A stretch of DNA of 64,000 bases, from positions 37,649,194 through 37,713,193 of the forward strand of contig OX463778.1 in NCBI GenBank assembly GCA_949825025.1, in the 5' to 3' direction. Under the pieces are notes generated by a model. That model was not told the DNA's origin and made no database searches. It was given only the letters and a program-made list of their open reading frames with translations. This stretch comes from Siphlonurus alternatus. Taxonomy: Eukaryota > Arthropoda > Insecta > Ephemeroptera > Siphlonuridae. Below, piece after piece: positions 14,353 through 28,400 of this stretch (positions within the stretch are counted from its first letter, which is position 1; every line of letters starts with the position of its first letter). Position numbers and translations under genes: made by a program.

Positions 14353-14415
14353 ATGGGTCGCATTCTATCGGGGGTCAACACTCGCTGGTCCAGCGGCAGC
14401 AGCATCCTTGCCGCG
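14353..14415 (+). CDS. Possible short first coding exon, unknown product
   Basis: An ATG at 14353 opens 21 codons that end at a donor-like CGCG|GTGAGA (GT at 14416-14417), inside a ~58% GC island. The residues are mixed, with several S and G, and do not form a signal peptide. Without the donor the frame would stop four codons later. The pattern resembles a leader exon, but a single ATG plus one donor word has little statistical weight. Confidence 0.12.
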
Positions 14416-15136
14416 GTGAGATGAGGCCGGTGCGTGGTTAGCCGAGCTTACCCGAAGATATAGTTACCTGCTTGCCGCCAGCAGCCTACCTACTCATTGT
14501 AAGGCGGCGGCGGCGGTATATACGATGATGTATGGTCGAGCTAAAACAAATATTCTCCCCTCCTCGGGTCTTCGACTCTTATGTAGCTCCAATAGCTCTG
14601 CACAGCTCCACCGAATCCACATCACTCATGTTTATTATTATTATTATTTTTTTTACCTTTATTTTATGTTTTTTATTATTCACTTCTAAAGGTAAAAAAA
14701 GCTCTAAATTTACTCTAACAAGCTTCTATATAAACCATCTAGCTTTTTTTTTTCTAACAAATAATATTATTTAAACAAATGACATGTTAAAATATAATAT
14801 TATTTTTATAATATTTTAATGACATCATTTTTCTATCATATTATATGCGATTTTTATACAAAATTTCCATAGTTAAAGCATTAATTTAATTAATGAGAAA
14901 ATTAATTAAAATACTATTTATAATGCAAATTTCAAGTCTCTCTTATAAAGAAATGATGGCATTAAAACCTTTCAAGTTTGTATACAATTTATTATATTAT
15001 TTATTTTTTATCGATATTGCATACATGCAGGCATTAAAGATAGTAATGGTTAATGATATTTCAAGTGTGATACGTATTTTACCATTTAAGATTTACTTTA
15101 TTGATATAACTTGTGTTTATTATTTATTTTTGATAC

Positions 15137-15153
15137 CACACACACACACACAC
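15137..15153. repeat. (CA)n microsatellite
   Basis: About eight CA units. Confidence 0.8.
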
Positions 15154-15354
15154 ATATAATATTATATAGCTCGTTTAAAATAATATAAAAAAATATAATG
15201 AAATAGACCTTGTCATCAGATATGCTAAATAATAAATTTTATCTTTTTATGGAGCAAATACATAGTAATTTACACTCTATATAGGTAACTTGAGAGCTGG
15301 CATATGTTAAGTTTTGTGCTGTCTCACATGAACGTAATGAGGCTTGATGACAAG

Positions 15355-15367
15355 AGGTCAGCGGTCA
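15355..15367 (+). promoter_or_regulatory. DR1-like nuclear-receptor site
   Basis: AGGTCA, one base, then CGGTCA. The second half-site has one mismatch to the consensus. It lies in a GC-richer island. Confidence 0.25.
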
Positions 15368-18300
15368 CAATTTTATGTGATGACAAAACCGCGACGGCGA
15401 CTTGACTTTTAAGGTTAACCGCTGCGAATTAAAAAAAGTTTTCTTCTTATGGAAGAAGATTAGGACTCGCGATTACAGAGCATTGTTTTTATTAAATCAA
15501 ATAAAAATCTAAATTTAGATAGGTTAGTTTGAAAAGTTGCGCCGTAAGGTTCTAATTGATTGATTGGTTGGTATTTTGGGGCAATTGACACATTTTGGTC
15601 ATGTATGCCCCCGCCATAATTTTCTCTTTTAGCCAATAATACGACTAATTTTTTTTATAAGTATGAGCAAAAAAAAAAAAAAATGTAAAGGAGATGTCCT
15701 CTGCTTAATTAACATTGTTGGTAATTTTGGTCCCAAAGAAGTTTTTTAGCAGAGTTTATAATTTATTTTTTTGATTTGAAATAAGTCACAAATATTTTAA
15801 AGTAAAACTAAGAAAATAAATATTATTTTTCCAGACATACACATAAAATGTCATTTTTTTTTTAAAAATTGAAAATATAATTATTTAAAAAAAAATGAAA
15901 ACACTGAAACTCTCATGCAGGCATTGCTAGTCCTAGCTATCTTTTGGTTAATGACTTTACTCATGACTTCATAGTATGATTATAGTATAATATTTCATTA
16001 ATGATTTTTGGTTCCCAAGCTCAGAAAAATCTGAAGATGAAGAGTAACATAATGTGGGGTATTATACATCAGCAAAAAATAAATCGTGCAAAAGTTCTAA
16101 AAAAAATTCGGGACACCAATTCGACATCACACTCACGCAGTCACAGTATAGCAGCTGATGTGTGTCGCTTCATAACATTTGAGCCATTATTTAAAAAGTC
16201 TTTAATGAATCTTTATTATTATATTTTTTTTTACACTCACGACTAATTTTTATCACCCATCTGCCACTATTATATGTTGACATTTATTTTTTTGTTCGTG
16301 ACTGTACTATAATAGTTGAGGTATTTAGCAGATTGCTCCTGTTTTTCACCTTTTTTTTTATATAACCTGGAGGCGATGGTGGGCGGTCGGGCGAGTCACT
16401 AATAGCAGTTTATTTATCATGAAACAGCTTGCAAAGTGCATGCAGCAGCTTGGGAGCCATATATACGACAGGCACAATCTCACCTGCATCACCTGCATGT
16501 GTTGCTTGATGATGATGCTCTGATATAGTAAAGTCAATCCTGCATGCAACCACATCTCACAACAACAGCTGTCTCTGTGTGCGACCATACTCTATAACAT
16601 GCTGGTGTCATAACTTATCCATATATAACCTTGCATCTACAGGGAAAATAATTACCACTATGGATTCAATGAAACAATGTCACTTATAATTTTTTTTATT
16701 TATGATCTTATCTTGTCACTTATGATTTATAGCAATGTCCCTTGATAATACCTGCACTTTTTCTATTGTGCCACAGGTAAAGATTTTTTTGCTCATTTAT
16801 TTTTTTCACGTCAAATATGTTTTTTTGTCACTTTTTTTTTTTTTTTTTTTTTGAGGTAAAAACTTAAGAAATATTATAGCTGTATTTTTCTTTAGAATCC
16901 TGTATAATGAATAAACAAAAAAGGCTTATAATATAGTATTTTAAATTCTTTGTCCATGTATGACATAATATTCAGTTCACAGGTCCCGCAGCTACTGTAA
17001 GATACTAGGAAACGTTCCTAATTGACAAATGTTAAATTTTAAAATCTTGCAAACACAGATTACCATCTTTAGTAAAAACAGCTTTTTTTTTTTTAAATAA
17101 AATAAAATATATTTTTAACTAGTTAACTATGGTATTGAAGTATAATTTTTATAAGGGCCTATTTAACTAAAGCATTATTTTATTTAAACATACATAGTTT
17201 TAGCCTAAAACTATTTTTATTATGTGTAAATAAGACAAAAATAAATAAAAAATAAAGAGTTTTGTTATAGGCTATTACAAAATATATAAAAAAAGGTCAG
17301 GTTTCATACTTGGCAAAAATACCACACACACATATAACAACAGACATTACTTTTAGAATAATGAGGCGATTAAAAAGTTGTCTTGATGGTAACTAAAAAA
17401 AATATATATATATTATTTTTTTTAACGTGCAATTTTTATGAGGCAGACTGCACTATTAAAAAGCTTGTATAGTTTGGTTAGTAGAGGGGGTCACACGATA
17501 CAGCTCTTGTGTCACATAAAACTGGCAAGTTTATGCAGCAAAGTGACTCAAGTTCATTACATATGTTTCTTATGATCCCTTCTCACCATACATCATGTAC
17601 CATGATCATGTGTACATAGTGTGCTTTAGTGAGACCTTAATAACCGCTTGTTTGAACGCCAGGTATGTTTCTATCTATATACACAAGAAAGTATTGACCT
17701 CAAGTATGATATAGCTAAAGAATTTTAATATATATAATTTAATTTAGAAAAAATATTTTTCCCATTATAAAGTACATTAAATATTAGAAATTTATGATGT
17801 ATATAGACTTAATAATAATATATATTTTTTAAATAATTTAAAAAGGTAAAGAAATTATTGTGTACATGTTTAATAGCTATTTAACAGATAATTTATTAGC
17901 TATTTAATTTCACCGACCTCTTTTATATTAACCACATCATCTCTTTATTTAATTAAAACGATAATCTTGATGTGCAAGTAATAATAAAGAAAAAAAATCT
18001 TGTTGATTTACAACCTATTTATTATACTATTTTTATTTTACCTTTTTATATACAATTTTATATAATTATACCATGAACTGACAATTAATAATTAACATTA
18101 TTCTGAGTATTAAACGTGCTTCATGCATTCAATGAGTTAAACATTATTACTAAGAAATGCTCCTCGTTCATTCAGTGCAATGAATTGACGTGACAGGCCG
18201 TCCGTCACAAGCGCAACGAATGACTGACTGGACAGGCACAACTACTGCAATGCAAGACGATCTTTTCTTATTATTATTATACTGAGGAGTTCGTCGGAGG

Positions 18301-19713
18301 AATATTGATATCACAATCTGTCTCGGTGTATGATAAAAACAGACGATCATCATCATTTGTGGTCCAGCGACTCGGCCTTGGGTTATTCCTCTCCTCTCTT
18401 TCTCCACCTACCTGCTCTCTGTTCTCCCGTGGTGAGAAAGAGATGCAAGCAAGCACAGCTGACACCATAAGTTTTACACCTCACAGCAGCGACGTCGGCT
18501 TGCACTCCACCCTGCAGTCTCCAGCCAGGCCCTAGCTTGGGGCTCTCTCCAGTACCTCCACCGCCGTGTGATTAATGAGCTCACCTGCATTGTGCTGTGA
18601 CCTGCTTGCCTCTGCTCGCTAGACTCTTGCTCTTTAGCTCGCATAACTATACGCCAGCCTTCTCTTATATATATACATCTCGCGTGCCTGATGCACTTAG
18701 TAATGCAAGGGGGGAGAATATTTATATATTTTTTTTTGTCTCTCTGAAGTGGATTTAGAACAAATATAATATAGTAAAACATGACAAATTTCCATGTTTT
18801 GTTTATGTCAAATGTAAGTATACAGTTTATGGTAAAGCTTTGTAGTAAATTTAAATCAAAACAAATTTTTACAATGCTATAACAAGAGAATATATGTTGT
18901 ATTTTATACGGGATTTTAAAATAAATTTTAAATATATCACAAGTATAACGTTTTGGAAGATATGCTTTAAAAATAAAATGCATGTATGCATAATATTGTA
19001 AATTTTAAAGTAAATTTAATATTATAAACTCTTCATTTAAGTATAAAATATTGTGACATGACATGCATTTAAAGATTATAGAATATAATAATATGTATAA
19101 ATGTTCTGATAAAAATATTAAAATATGCACTTTTAAGTATCTTTATAACTATGTCGGCAACTTTTTCTTTTATATAATAATTTTAAAATATATTATTATT
19201 TTGAACTTTAGGTTAATAATTACTATATAAGAAGTGATTAACTACAATATAATATGTTATGATGCTGGCGCTGCATCATGGCATGGAAAAGGGAAGTAAA
19301 ATGATTATTATTAAGCTGACTTTTTCTTATAAATCACGTTTAAGATTGACGTGTGGGCAGTCTCGTCACTTTCTCGTGTGTGACGTCGCCTCAACAAGGA
19401 GATGAGCTGCTGCATACAAGCAGGTGTGAGAGAAAGTTGATGCAAGGTGTGTACTCATACATGCTACATAATTTATCTATAAGTAAGACTCGCCCACTTT
19501 TCATACATGTACATTTTTTTTTATATATAATACAATGATAATAACAGATAATTTTATAGAAGAAAAATAAGCTTGTATGGTTATATATATGAAAAAATAA
19601 TACAATAACAATGGTGCTGGCTGGTTATGCCCTCTATTCTTATAAACTTTTATGTACATGATTTTATTATAACGGTAATAATAAAATTATATTATTTGGA
19701 TTTAAAGGTATTT

Positions 19714-20291
19714 CTAAATAACCTTATATATAATAAAATACATGATACTCACATAGTGCAGCAAGATATACAAGAGATATTCAACTCCTTGAATGTATGC
19801 AACTTCTTTGACATTAGAAACTTGAATGACTGAAAAGAAAGACATTGTGACAACTGTAGACAAAATCTCTTCAAATTCATGTAGTGATAATCCTTCCAAT
19901 TTATCAAGTAGTGTAAAATGTCACGGTTTTTTGATAATAATCAACGTTATTATCAATGAGGGTCGCATAACTAATGAAGACTAGGACAAAGTAGTGGCAA
20001 AACCTCTCGCTTTTCTCTTGTTATTAACCGACTATAATAGTAGTTGATACATGATAATAATGCAACCTACATTACAAGATAGCACAATAATAATATAAGA
20101 TCAAGCAAATTCCTTCTCTGAAACATAATTGTCATACCACCTCTGCAACATACACGTTCATTGTAGACGCGACTGCAATTTCTAAATTCTAATGGAGAAA
20201 ATATTTGCATAAAGTCATCTCCACTAATCTTGGTTATGACGTCACGAACCTTTTCCTTTGTCCTCCAATACAATACTAATGAGAGGGTCAT
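19714..20291 (-). other. Two neighbouring coding-like frames, unknown
   Basis: On the minus strand, 20291-20067 is open for 74 codons and 19911-19714 for about 65. Both use a wider range of residues (E, D, G, V, R) than the usual K/I/Y/F noise. Inside the second frame a TCTTTCTTTTCAG acceptor-like word and a CTAT|GTGAGT donor-like word bracket about 90 bp. A second frame is also open across this part, which argues against a strong coding signal. No family is recognised. Confidence 0.12.
20237..20244. promoter_or_regulatory. Perfect CRE palindrome TGACGTCA
   Basis: A near copy (TGACGTTA) follows about 90 bp downstream at 20328-20335. Confidence 0.3.
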
Positions 20292-23200
20292 GTGACATCA
20301 AACCAAAGATAAGTGGATATTACTTTATGACGTTACGTTGTAAACTCGTGGTTCGCAGTGTAGGGTAACATCAGCTTTATAATATAGCATTCCTTGCCAG
20401 CTGGCTGGTATATAATATTATATATAGGCGGTCTTTTATCTACTACCATGTCTCGCCTACATCTCATCACTGTCTGATGATGATACGGCGAGATGCAAGA
20501 GCTGCTCATTAAAATAGGAAATGGACCTTTCCTCATCTAAATTATAAGTCCATAATAATGTTATCCCTATCATAAGTTGATAAAAAGTTGTATGCTCAAT
20601 ACCATATTAAAGTCTAACAATTGTGTAAGTACCCCCCTTTTTTTGCTTTGGTATTATCGTATTATTTTTAGAATATTTTATAAAAGTTTTTAAATGAAAG
20701 GTATTTCAGTCCATATTAATTGTTTATAATTATGTGAATAATTTTATTAACACATATAATACAATTTTGAAATAATATCAGATTATGAGGGTTGATTTAT
20801 ACAGTAACATTTATTGTTAAATTATAATTTTACTCTTTTTATATGGAATAATTACTCTAATTTAATAAACTACCTTGATGAATTTCAATTTTATAATCAG
20901 ATTATTTTAGGAAGTTACCTTTTAAATTACCCCCAATCTCTTAAAGTTTTATAATAATTAAATTCTGGTGGAAGTAATGATTTATATTATACATATTTAT
21001 ATACATCTGGTAGATTTTAAGATATAAAAATACTCACAATTTATTTATTCAGGAAAAGTTAAAATTTAAATTCTTTGCTTTGGAATCAATGTCGGAAACG
21101 AGAAAAAAAAGGGGGCATTTGTTTTTCTGCAGGTAGCTACCTACTGTCTCGATCGTAATAATTTGCCTCCGTATATATAGCATGTAAACATATAAATAAA
21201 GAGAGGACACACCTTTTTATACGGCGATATTAGGTGGCTTATGATTGATTACCATCGTTATCTACAATGGTTTTGCCGAACCAATGGTTGTATATTTTGT
21301 ATATAATATTTCTTCTTTTTTTTTTGCGTGTAGGTTATTATGTGTTGAAAATTATTGTAATCATCTATTACAGATTAATGGTATGAAATACATAATACAA
21401 GTCTCCTTCTTTATGTTTCTTTCCTTATACTATAAAAAATTGGATAAAATACAACAAAAATAATAATAATTGGAGGTATTATCATTATAATTATTAATCA
21501 ATTAATGTAATTTGTCTCTTAATTTATAATTAAATAGACGTAATATATAATTATTACTCTATATTTATATATTATCAATAACAAGATCCGTTTATCATCA
21601 ATTTTATATTAAATTAAAATAATTTTTCATACATAATTTGATTATGCAATGCACTTATATATCGTGTCGACATAATTGCACGTATATATCTTGCAAGTAC
21701 TTGTATGTATATTTTATATATAAAAAAAAGAGAGGCGGCTTACTGCATGCTTGTTTATGTTAGTTATACGTTCCAACACCAATTACCAAGAGTACGTGTA
21801 TGCATGCGTACTAGAACGTATACGCGCAATGAAGCACCACCGTATAGGCAAGTTATATGGAGAGAGCATGAATAAACCCAAGGATTCATATAAAGTTAGA
21901 TACAACGTTATATTATATACTGTATGCAGTACACATATTCTTCCTTCATGCATTGTTAACAACAACGCAGTATCCATTGTTACAGTCAACAATAACAATG
22001 ATGTGTACATATAGGGTGTAATATAAATTTATATATAGGTACTTGTTTAACTAATTATTGTTTTGTTTTTTTAAAAAAAAATACGTGCTTGATTATTATT
22101 ATTTGTTGTTTCAGGATTCTTTTATAAAATATAATATATACGTATATTTTATGAATATTGTAAAGCCCCATGTTATTATTATTATTAAAAAACACAGGTA
22201 ATAATAAATTAATTAGATTTTTAAAAGAAGCATTCATTGCATTGCGAAAGCTTTTGGTTATAAAAATATTTTATGAAAAAAAAAACAAATAAAAAAAATT
22301 TGAAATTTTATTTTATTATTCCATTATTTTTCATTTGTTTTTATAAACAACTTGAAAGCTCTTATCAGTAAAAATTATTCTTTAGTAATATAATATTGAA
22401 TAGTTTTTTTTATGGTTGAATTTACTTTATATATTATATTATATATAAAACATGGCGAACAACGTAGTAGTATGGTTATGTGGTCAGCTAATGCTTGCTG
22501 TCAAAATAAAGCTCTGGCATGTTCATTCTCCCCTTTTATTCAACCCTCCACCATCCCCCACCAAGCCGGATTATTAATGATGATATTTTCAGCAGCACAT
22601 AAATTATGCTTCCTATTTTGTTCGTGCGGCGTCCTATCCGGTCTCCGGCAGTCGTTATAATATATTATATATACTCTCACAGTAGCAGCTAGCTCGTTTG
22701 CAGTGTTCTCCACCACATTTAAATCCCCCTCCCTTTCCCCCTGAACTCCATCTAGCTCTTTTTGTACCTCGGGATTAGGCAAGTTCACGATATCATGTAA
22801 CAAATTGAGGCATTGCGATTTACTAAATTATTTGACAGCGATAAAAACAGTACGTGTTCTGTTTAAATTAGAATTATTTAAATTATTTAACAAACATGCT
22901 TTAGTTTTGTACATTTTATCTCATAAATAGATTACTATAGGTAGGAAGTCATTTACTAGTAAGTAGAGGAAAGTTAAATTTATCCGTGTAGCAAAAGAAG
23001 ACAATTTTTATACAAATTGCATTGAAAACTTAACATGCATGTATGCTAAAACAGTTACATCTATTTATAAGCTTTCTACAGTTGCAAATAAATATTAGGA
23101 GACAATTTGTATTTTATTTTGGAGAAATTTGATGACATGATACAACTTTTTAGCAAGCATTTTGTTTTCTCTATTATACCTTGTGTATAATGTGTATAGC

Positions 23201-23382
23201 TTGAAGGTTTAATTGTCGTTTAGCAGACTTATGTTATTTTTTAATTAGCTATATAAACTACATATACGATGACAATGTGATAGGAAAGAAAGTGAAGTTT
23301 TTTATACATATTTTTTTTTCTACATTATGAAAAAAAAAGTTAAGTAATTTTACTTTCTCAATTTTGTTTTCTTATAAGCACA
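20292..23382. other. AT-rich non-coding block
   Basis: No certain gene. Islands at 20340-20530 and 22460-22800. The right edge of the second (22680-22815) is purine-rich on the minus strand and open for about 45 codons rich in E, N, V and D. I attribute this to the purine bias rather than to a gene. 21750-22010 is a mixed-composition stretch open on both strands. Confidence 0.5.
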
Positions 23383-23589
23383 TCATTTAAGATATTTTAG
23401 CCATGGGCCTTTTTCTGAATCCTTTCGTTTAATACAACGAACGTTGATGTAGCGCGGTTGCTGCTGCTGCCGGGTAAAATTGAGATTGGGTAATTTCTTA
23501 GCGACGTGCGGCCCGAGAACAATGGAGGATACCGCCGTAGGACGTGACTCATAAAGTGGGTTCAACTCTTCGACTATTCTTTTTGGTGC
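23383..23589 (-). CDS. Possible terminal exon, unknown protein
   Basis: The minus strand has a pyrimidine-rich stretch ending in TCATCCAG at 23590-23597. From 23589 it is then open in phase 0 for 68 codons to a TGA at 23385-23383. The residues are varied, with a run of four Q in the middle and a basic stretch (CIKRKD) near the C-terminus, and third codon positions are mixed rather than A/T-only. The island is GC-richer than its flanks. No signal peptide, membrane segment or family motif is seen, and no AATAAA follows closely. It could be the last exon of a minus-strand gene or a relic. This is the best of the weak candidates. Confidence 0.25.
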   Translation of the reverse strand, partial: APKRIVEELNPLYESRPTAVSSIVLGPHVAKKLPNLNFTRQQQQPRYINVRCIKRKDSEKGPWLKYLK

Positions 23590-23885
23590 CTGGATGATCA
23601 AAATTTCAGACAAAAACTATAAGAAGCCAGGAGGGATTTTAGACAGAAAAATGCGTTAAATATTTCATATTTAAGTATGAGATTCCTTATTACCTTTTTT
23701 TTTTTTGACAAATAGATAGTAACGCATAAATTTTTATATTTAATGTTTAAGTCTATATTTAAATTTTAATTTATAAGATTTTGAACCCTATATATTATGC
23801 AGTTAAAGAGCTTTTTAGCACCACCGGACGTAGATGCTGTCATGGCACAAACCTGCATGCCTGCATGGGTGGTTTTTAATCTCAT

Positions 23886-23901
23886 GGGTCATGATTGACC
23901 C
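23886..23901. promoter_or_regulatory. Inverted GGTCA repeat (IR4)
   Basis: GGGTCA, four bases, TGACCC: a perfect inverted repeat of a nuclear-receptor half-site variant. Confidence 0.25.
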
Positions 23902-24506
23902 TCGGGAGATATATATATGAAAGGGTCAGAATATCATGCAGTGGGATACGTGATCTCATTTTTGGCTGCATGCAGTGGGGGAAACGATCAGAGGCAAGCT
24001 TTATTATTATTAATAATAACCATGATGCCCTAGCCAACTGCCGCAGCTATATTATACATAGTCAGGGCCACCAAGGGCGCACGTGGTTAAGAGACCTTCC
24101 ATTTGCATAGCCACCACGTCGACTCTCATAGGAATGCATTAACCCTTATAACCCTTACGTCAAAATTGGAGAACAAATTTTTAAAAAAATTGCTTATTAA
24201 TATTAATTTATGTATAGTAGGAGATTTTACATTTATTGTAGAATGTACTCACTAATTAGGGTTTACTTTCAAGGTAGAATTTATGGGATTAATATATTTA
24301 AAGAATTTTTATAAATTTAAAATCCTTATTAGGATTCTTAATTTCTTTTTGTCTCATATACTTTTTTCTTTTTTTTTTACTCATATCCGGTTCGGTCACC
24401 ATTTTCTAATTACTAATTACTTCTACCTATAAAGCAATAAAAAAAAACTGCTTAGTTTTTATCTACTTATCATGATAAATAATAAGGCACATCATAGTAC
24501 AAAAGT

Positions 24507-24514
24507 TGACGTCA
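24507..24514. promoter_or_regulatory. Perfect CRE palindrome TGACGTCA
   Basis: In AT-rich DNA, followed directly by TGCATC. Confidence 0.3.
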
Positions 24515-25104
24515 TGCATCATTTTTATATTACATTGTAGATGAAATTATATAATATTCTGTATATATATTTTTTCTTCTTCTTTACCTCTAACCTTCGT
24601 TAATCATAGTATCAAATATGTTTTTATTTTTTTATATTATTATACTGTATCGTAATAATAGCTTTTAATATTTTATAATGATATTAATATCTTAATACTA
24701 TTATAATCATGATTTTATATACTTACATATATAATATATATAGAGAAAGATAGAGTTGATGCTCAAGTTTTGTGTTTGTATGGTTTACACTTGGATAAAG
24801 GAGAGTAAAGCGACGAGAGTGAATGTATGTGTATAAGCAAAGCCAAGGCCGGGCGTGCAAATTCACGGCAGGTAGGCAGACTTGTAAAATAGATTCCGCC
24901 CGAGCTGGCTATAGCGAGTGAGTGAGCCGAGAGAGAAGTGGCCATCAGGTAAAGAAGTCTCTCTCTCTCTGGTCCAGAGATTCAGTCTGAGAACCAGTTT
25001 GGCGACCATCAGCAAAGGATGCTGCTGCCTCGACGTTCACTTGCCTGCTCCACCAACCCACAGACCAAACTTCATGTACACTGAAAACCACATCTTTTTA
25101 TATT

Positions 25105-25112
25105 TGACGTCA
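25105..25112. promoter_or_regulatory. Perfect CRE palindrome TGACGTCA
   Basis: It lies at the right edge of island 24760-25100; another copy follows 364 bp downstream. Confidence 0.3.
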
Positions 25113-25468
25113 CAATTTTTTTTTTAATGTTATCTATGCCCAAGTCTTGAGGTGAGATCGTAAGATTTGTCTCCGTATAAAATTATTTATTTGTATTTTG
25201 CATTTAAATAAATATTCCAAATTTTAATTTTTTTTTTAAATTTCTGAAGTAGTAGTACCGAGACGTAAGGATAAAATGCCATTACTTTATTTGGAGGCAT
25301 AATTTTCGTTCAGCTGGTGTTATCAGTCTTATCAACTTTCCTTTGTTTGTGCTGGGTGAAGATGAACCCTTGCTGGGTATGCAACTATTTGAGCACGCAC
25401 GTACTGTGTAGTATATAAAATTAAGGGGCTCTCTGAAATTGATCCACTAAATTTTTAACTAGAAATAG

Positions 25469-25476
25469 TGACGTCA
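25469..25476. promoter_or_regulatory. Perfect CRE palindrome TGACGTCA
   Basis: Inside the AGC-rich island 25300-25740. Confidence 0.3.
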
Positions 25477-28400
25477 TAAGCTTGTACAATGGAGTGCAGT
25501 GTGAGTTCGAGCACGACTACGATGAGGCAGATCTTTTTGGTAAGCAAACAAAACAAGTTGCATGCAGCAGTAGCAGCGACAGTCAGTATATAGCAAAGCA
25601 ACAACCATCTCATTACAACTCGCCACTACACTGAATTAAAATAATAATAAAAAAAAAAGACGATGGTGATAGTCGTCGCCATGCTGCAGCAGAAACAAGG
25701 TTCACAAAATGTGCCTTTGTAACAAGTGCGAAGTGTTAAGTTAGTAGTTAAAGTCTTACTGTATAACACTTGCATGAGATTTATTTTACTGCACGAGTGA
25801 CAATGTTAAGACTATAATGAAGGAGAGAGAATGGGGGAAAAAAAATGTTGAATTCTTTTTATATATAATATATGAAGATAAAGAACTTCGATTAAAGTTA
25901 AAATGCAGTTTTAATGATTCTCACAGGTGATTACTCAAGTTCGTTTTATAAACTGCATTTTATGTATTTTTATATAGAAAAAAAATTATATTATAAAGTA
26001 CGTACTGAGTGCTATTTACACGCTTCAAAGTGGTATAATTTATAAGTTGTTGAAGTTCAATATTTATATATTTATTTTATAATAAAAAATATATAACAAG
26101 AACCAGTTTTTTCATATTTTTCTTATCACACAGTATAGTTATGTATGTAGAAAGAAGATTACAATTTAACATGAATTTTTAATTTTTATTTTTCAAAATA
26201 AAAATATTACGAATACTTAAGATTTCAGATCGTTAAATATTTAACCATGAAAAATGTTGTTCCATACATTTTCTTGAATAATAAAAATTATCCACACATA
26301 TCTTAATTATATTGTCGTAGTATAATATATATAAAAACAGACCTTTTTTTTTTAATTAAAAGTCATGTGGAAATAAACAAAATACTTTTTTTGTATTACA
26401 AATTTAGCTAATAATTTTCGATGTCCCACTGTCTTGTTTTTTTGTTGTTGTATTTGGGCGAGCAGAAACAGTGGCTAAATGCAGTGTGACTCGAAAGAAG
26501 CGCGACGAATTTCCACCGCGCAGCTATATAACCCGCCTCTCTCTATAAAAGGTTATAATATGAAAACAGGAGTACGCAAGCATTGCATGTTAGTTTGTTT
26601 TTTATTCAAAAATCTAAACTCTAAAGCGTATATTATTATTATATATATATATTTTTTTTTTCCTCATTCTCTGTGGTCCGTGTTTAGATGCAGTAAGATA
26701 ATAACATTTTTATATATATATAATATGGTATAATAATAATATATATATAAAAAAATATGTACCTTTTATGAACATGGAAAAATAAAGATATTATGTCATA
26801 TCTAACACTATAACATAGTATAAAAGATAATAAAAAGATAAATATAATTTTAACATTTTTATTTATAAAAAATTATATATTACAAAATAATAATAATAAT
26901 GTGTCATGATGTATTATCAGTAATAATATAAGTTTTCAAATATATTTTTTTTTTATATATAAGTGACGACGAATTATGCGCATGTCACAAGAGAAAAATC
27001 GTCTTGCTCTCGAATGCTCTCACCTCTGTTCAAGTAATGTTGCAAGTCTGCTTACTGACCGGTGTATGTAAAGTATCTCAGTCAGGTCGTAACTCTAAGT
27101 ACATGATGGTAATAACATCTCGTAGCAGCTATAACATTGACGAACGACGGAGAGATCCAAATCTAGCCAAAGAACTTCCTTTTTTTTACGAAAGGAAAAA
27201 ATTGTTATTTAAAAAAATATATACATCGTAAAAATAATATATAGATAACAATCTTTATATATAGGTATGAAAAATTTGTTTTAAAAAAATAAATAATTTA
27301 TTTTAATATTTCATTTTAAAAGTTGTCATTTATTTTTAATACGTATTTTTTTTGTATATATATGAGAAATATAATAACTCATTTATATTTTTACAGAAAA
27401 AAAAATATTACTTTGTAACATCTTTTTGAGAGTCAATATTTTATTGTGATTTAAAAGTACGTTCAGGCTTTTTAATGATACCAATAACTTTAACACTGTG
27501 GTAACGATTGAAAAAATAAAATATAAATAAACGACAGCAAATGTTTTTTTGTTTTTTAAAAAAAGACATAAGAGAAAGATGAACAAAAAAAGGGGCCGCC
27601 AACTTATCTTGACCCTACATTTGATGGATTCTTATTGGAAGGTTAAATGTATACATTGGCACGCCTGCTGAGCTTAGAGATATGAACGCACGAGTGTGCT
27701 CAAACGATGTTTGTATGTGGTAGTAGTATATCTAGGCTTGTTTGTTTTTTATATATTGAAGAAGCATTCAGAGTTATAGATCATATATTACAAGCTCGCG
27801 TGTTAGCATTATGTACAGGTGTGTTAAAAAAATTAAATATTTTTTTTATATTAATATAAAAGGTACACAAAGGGAGAAGGAGAGGGGGGAAGAAAAAGGG
27901 TGGAGTTTATTCTGTGTTTAAAGAGTGGAAAAAAAAAAGGTAAGGGTGCGGTGTTTTCACGTTTAAATACTATATGTATGTGAAAATGACACTATTGTTA
28001 AAGCTTATTAGTATTGTTGTATGTTTAAATATTTATTTATATAATTAGTTACCTACTTATGTTACCATACAAGAATTTACTATTTAAGTATTTATAAATT
28101 CATATATAGTTTATCATATATATTTTTTTAAATTGTATTTTAAACAATGTGTTTATTTTTCTTTAATTTCTTTTGAATTTTAATTAATTTATTGCAAGTT
28201 TAATGAACCATCTATGATGAGTCATTCATTTAAAAAAATATATTATGTTGAATGTCTAGACATTTAGAATTTATAACAAAATAATAATATTTTAGTCTTA
28301 TAATTATACATTTGTGTGGAATCTGCAATGAATTAGCAAAACCCATCTTATAGGCTTTTGTTTAGAACTTATGATTATGTTGATCAAATTCCCTAGAATA

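Larger units (their letters stand above)
13201..19713. other. AT-rich non-coding block with several islands
   Basis: No certain gene. Islands: 13740-13940, 14340-14640 (the most GC-rich in the left third, with a (GGC)n tract at 14503-14517), 15290-15480, 16360-16600, 17480-17660, 18170-18680 and 19350-19450. Between them lie A/T runs and a (CA)n tract. A 169-codon minus frame at 18474-18983 covers one island but changes composition abruptly with the local GC, as a chance frame does. Confidence 0.55.

Noticed and set aside
18474..18983. 169-codon minus-strand frame, the longest in the window
   Set aside because: Residue composition switches from K/I/F/Y-rich to R/E/S/A-rich exactly where local GC changes. 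No domain, and splice signals do not frame it.
22680..22815. Acidic coding-like frame on the minus strand
   Set aside because: The E/N/V/G-rich translation follows from the strong purine bias of that strand; no clear splice sites.
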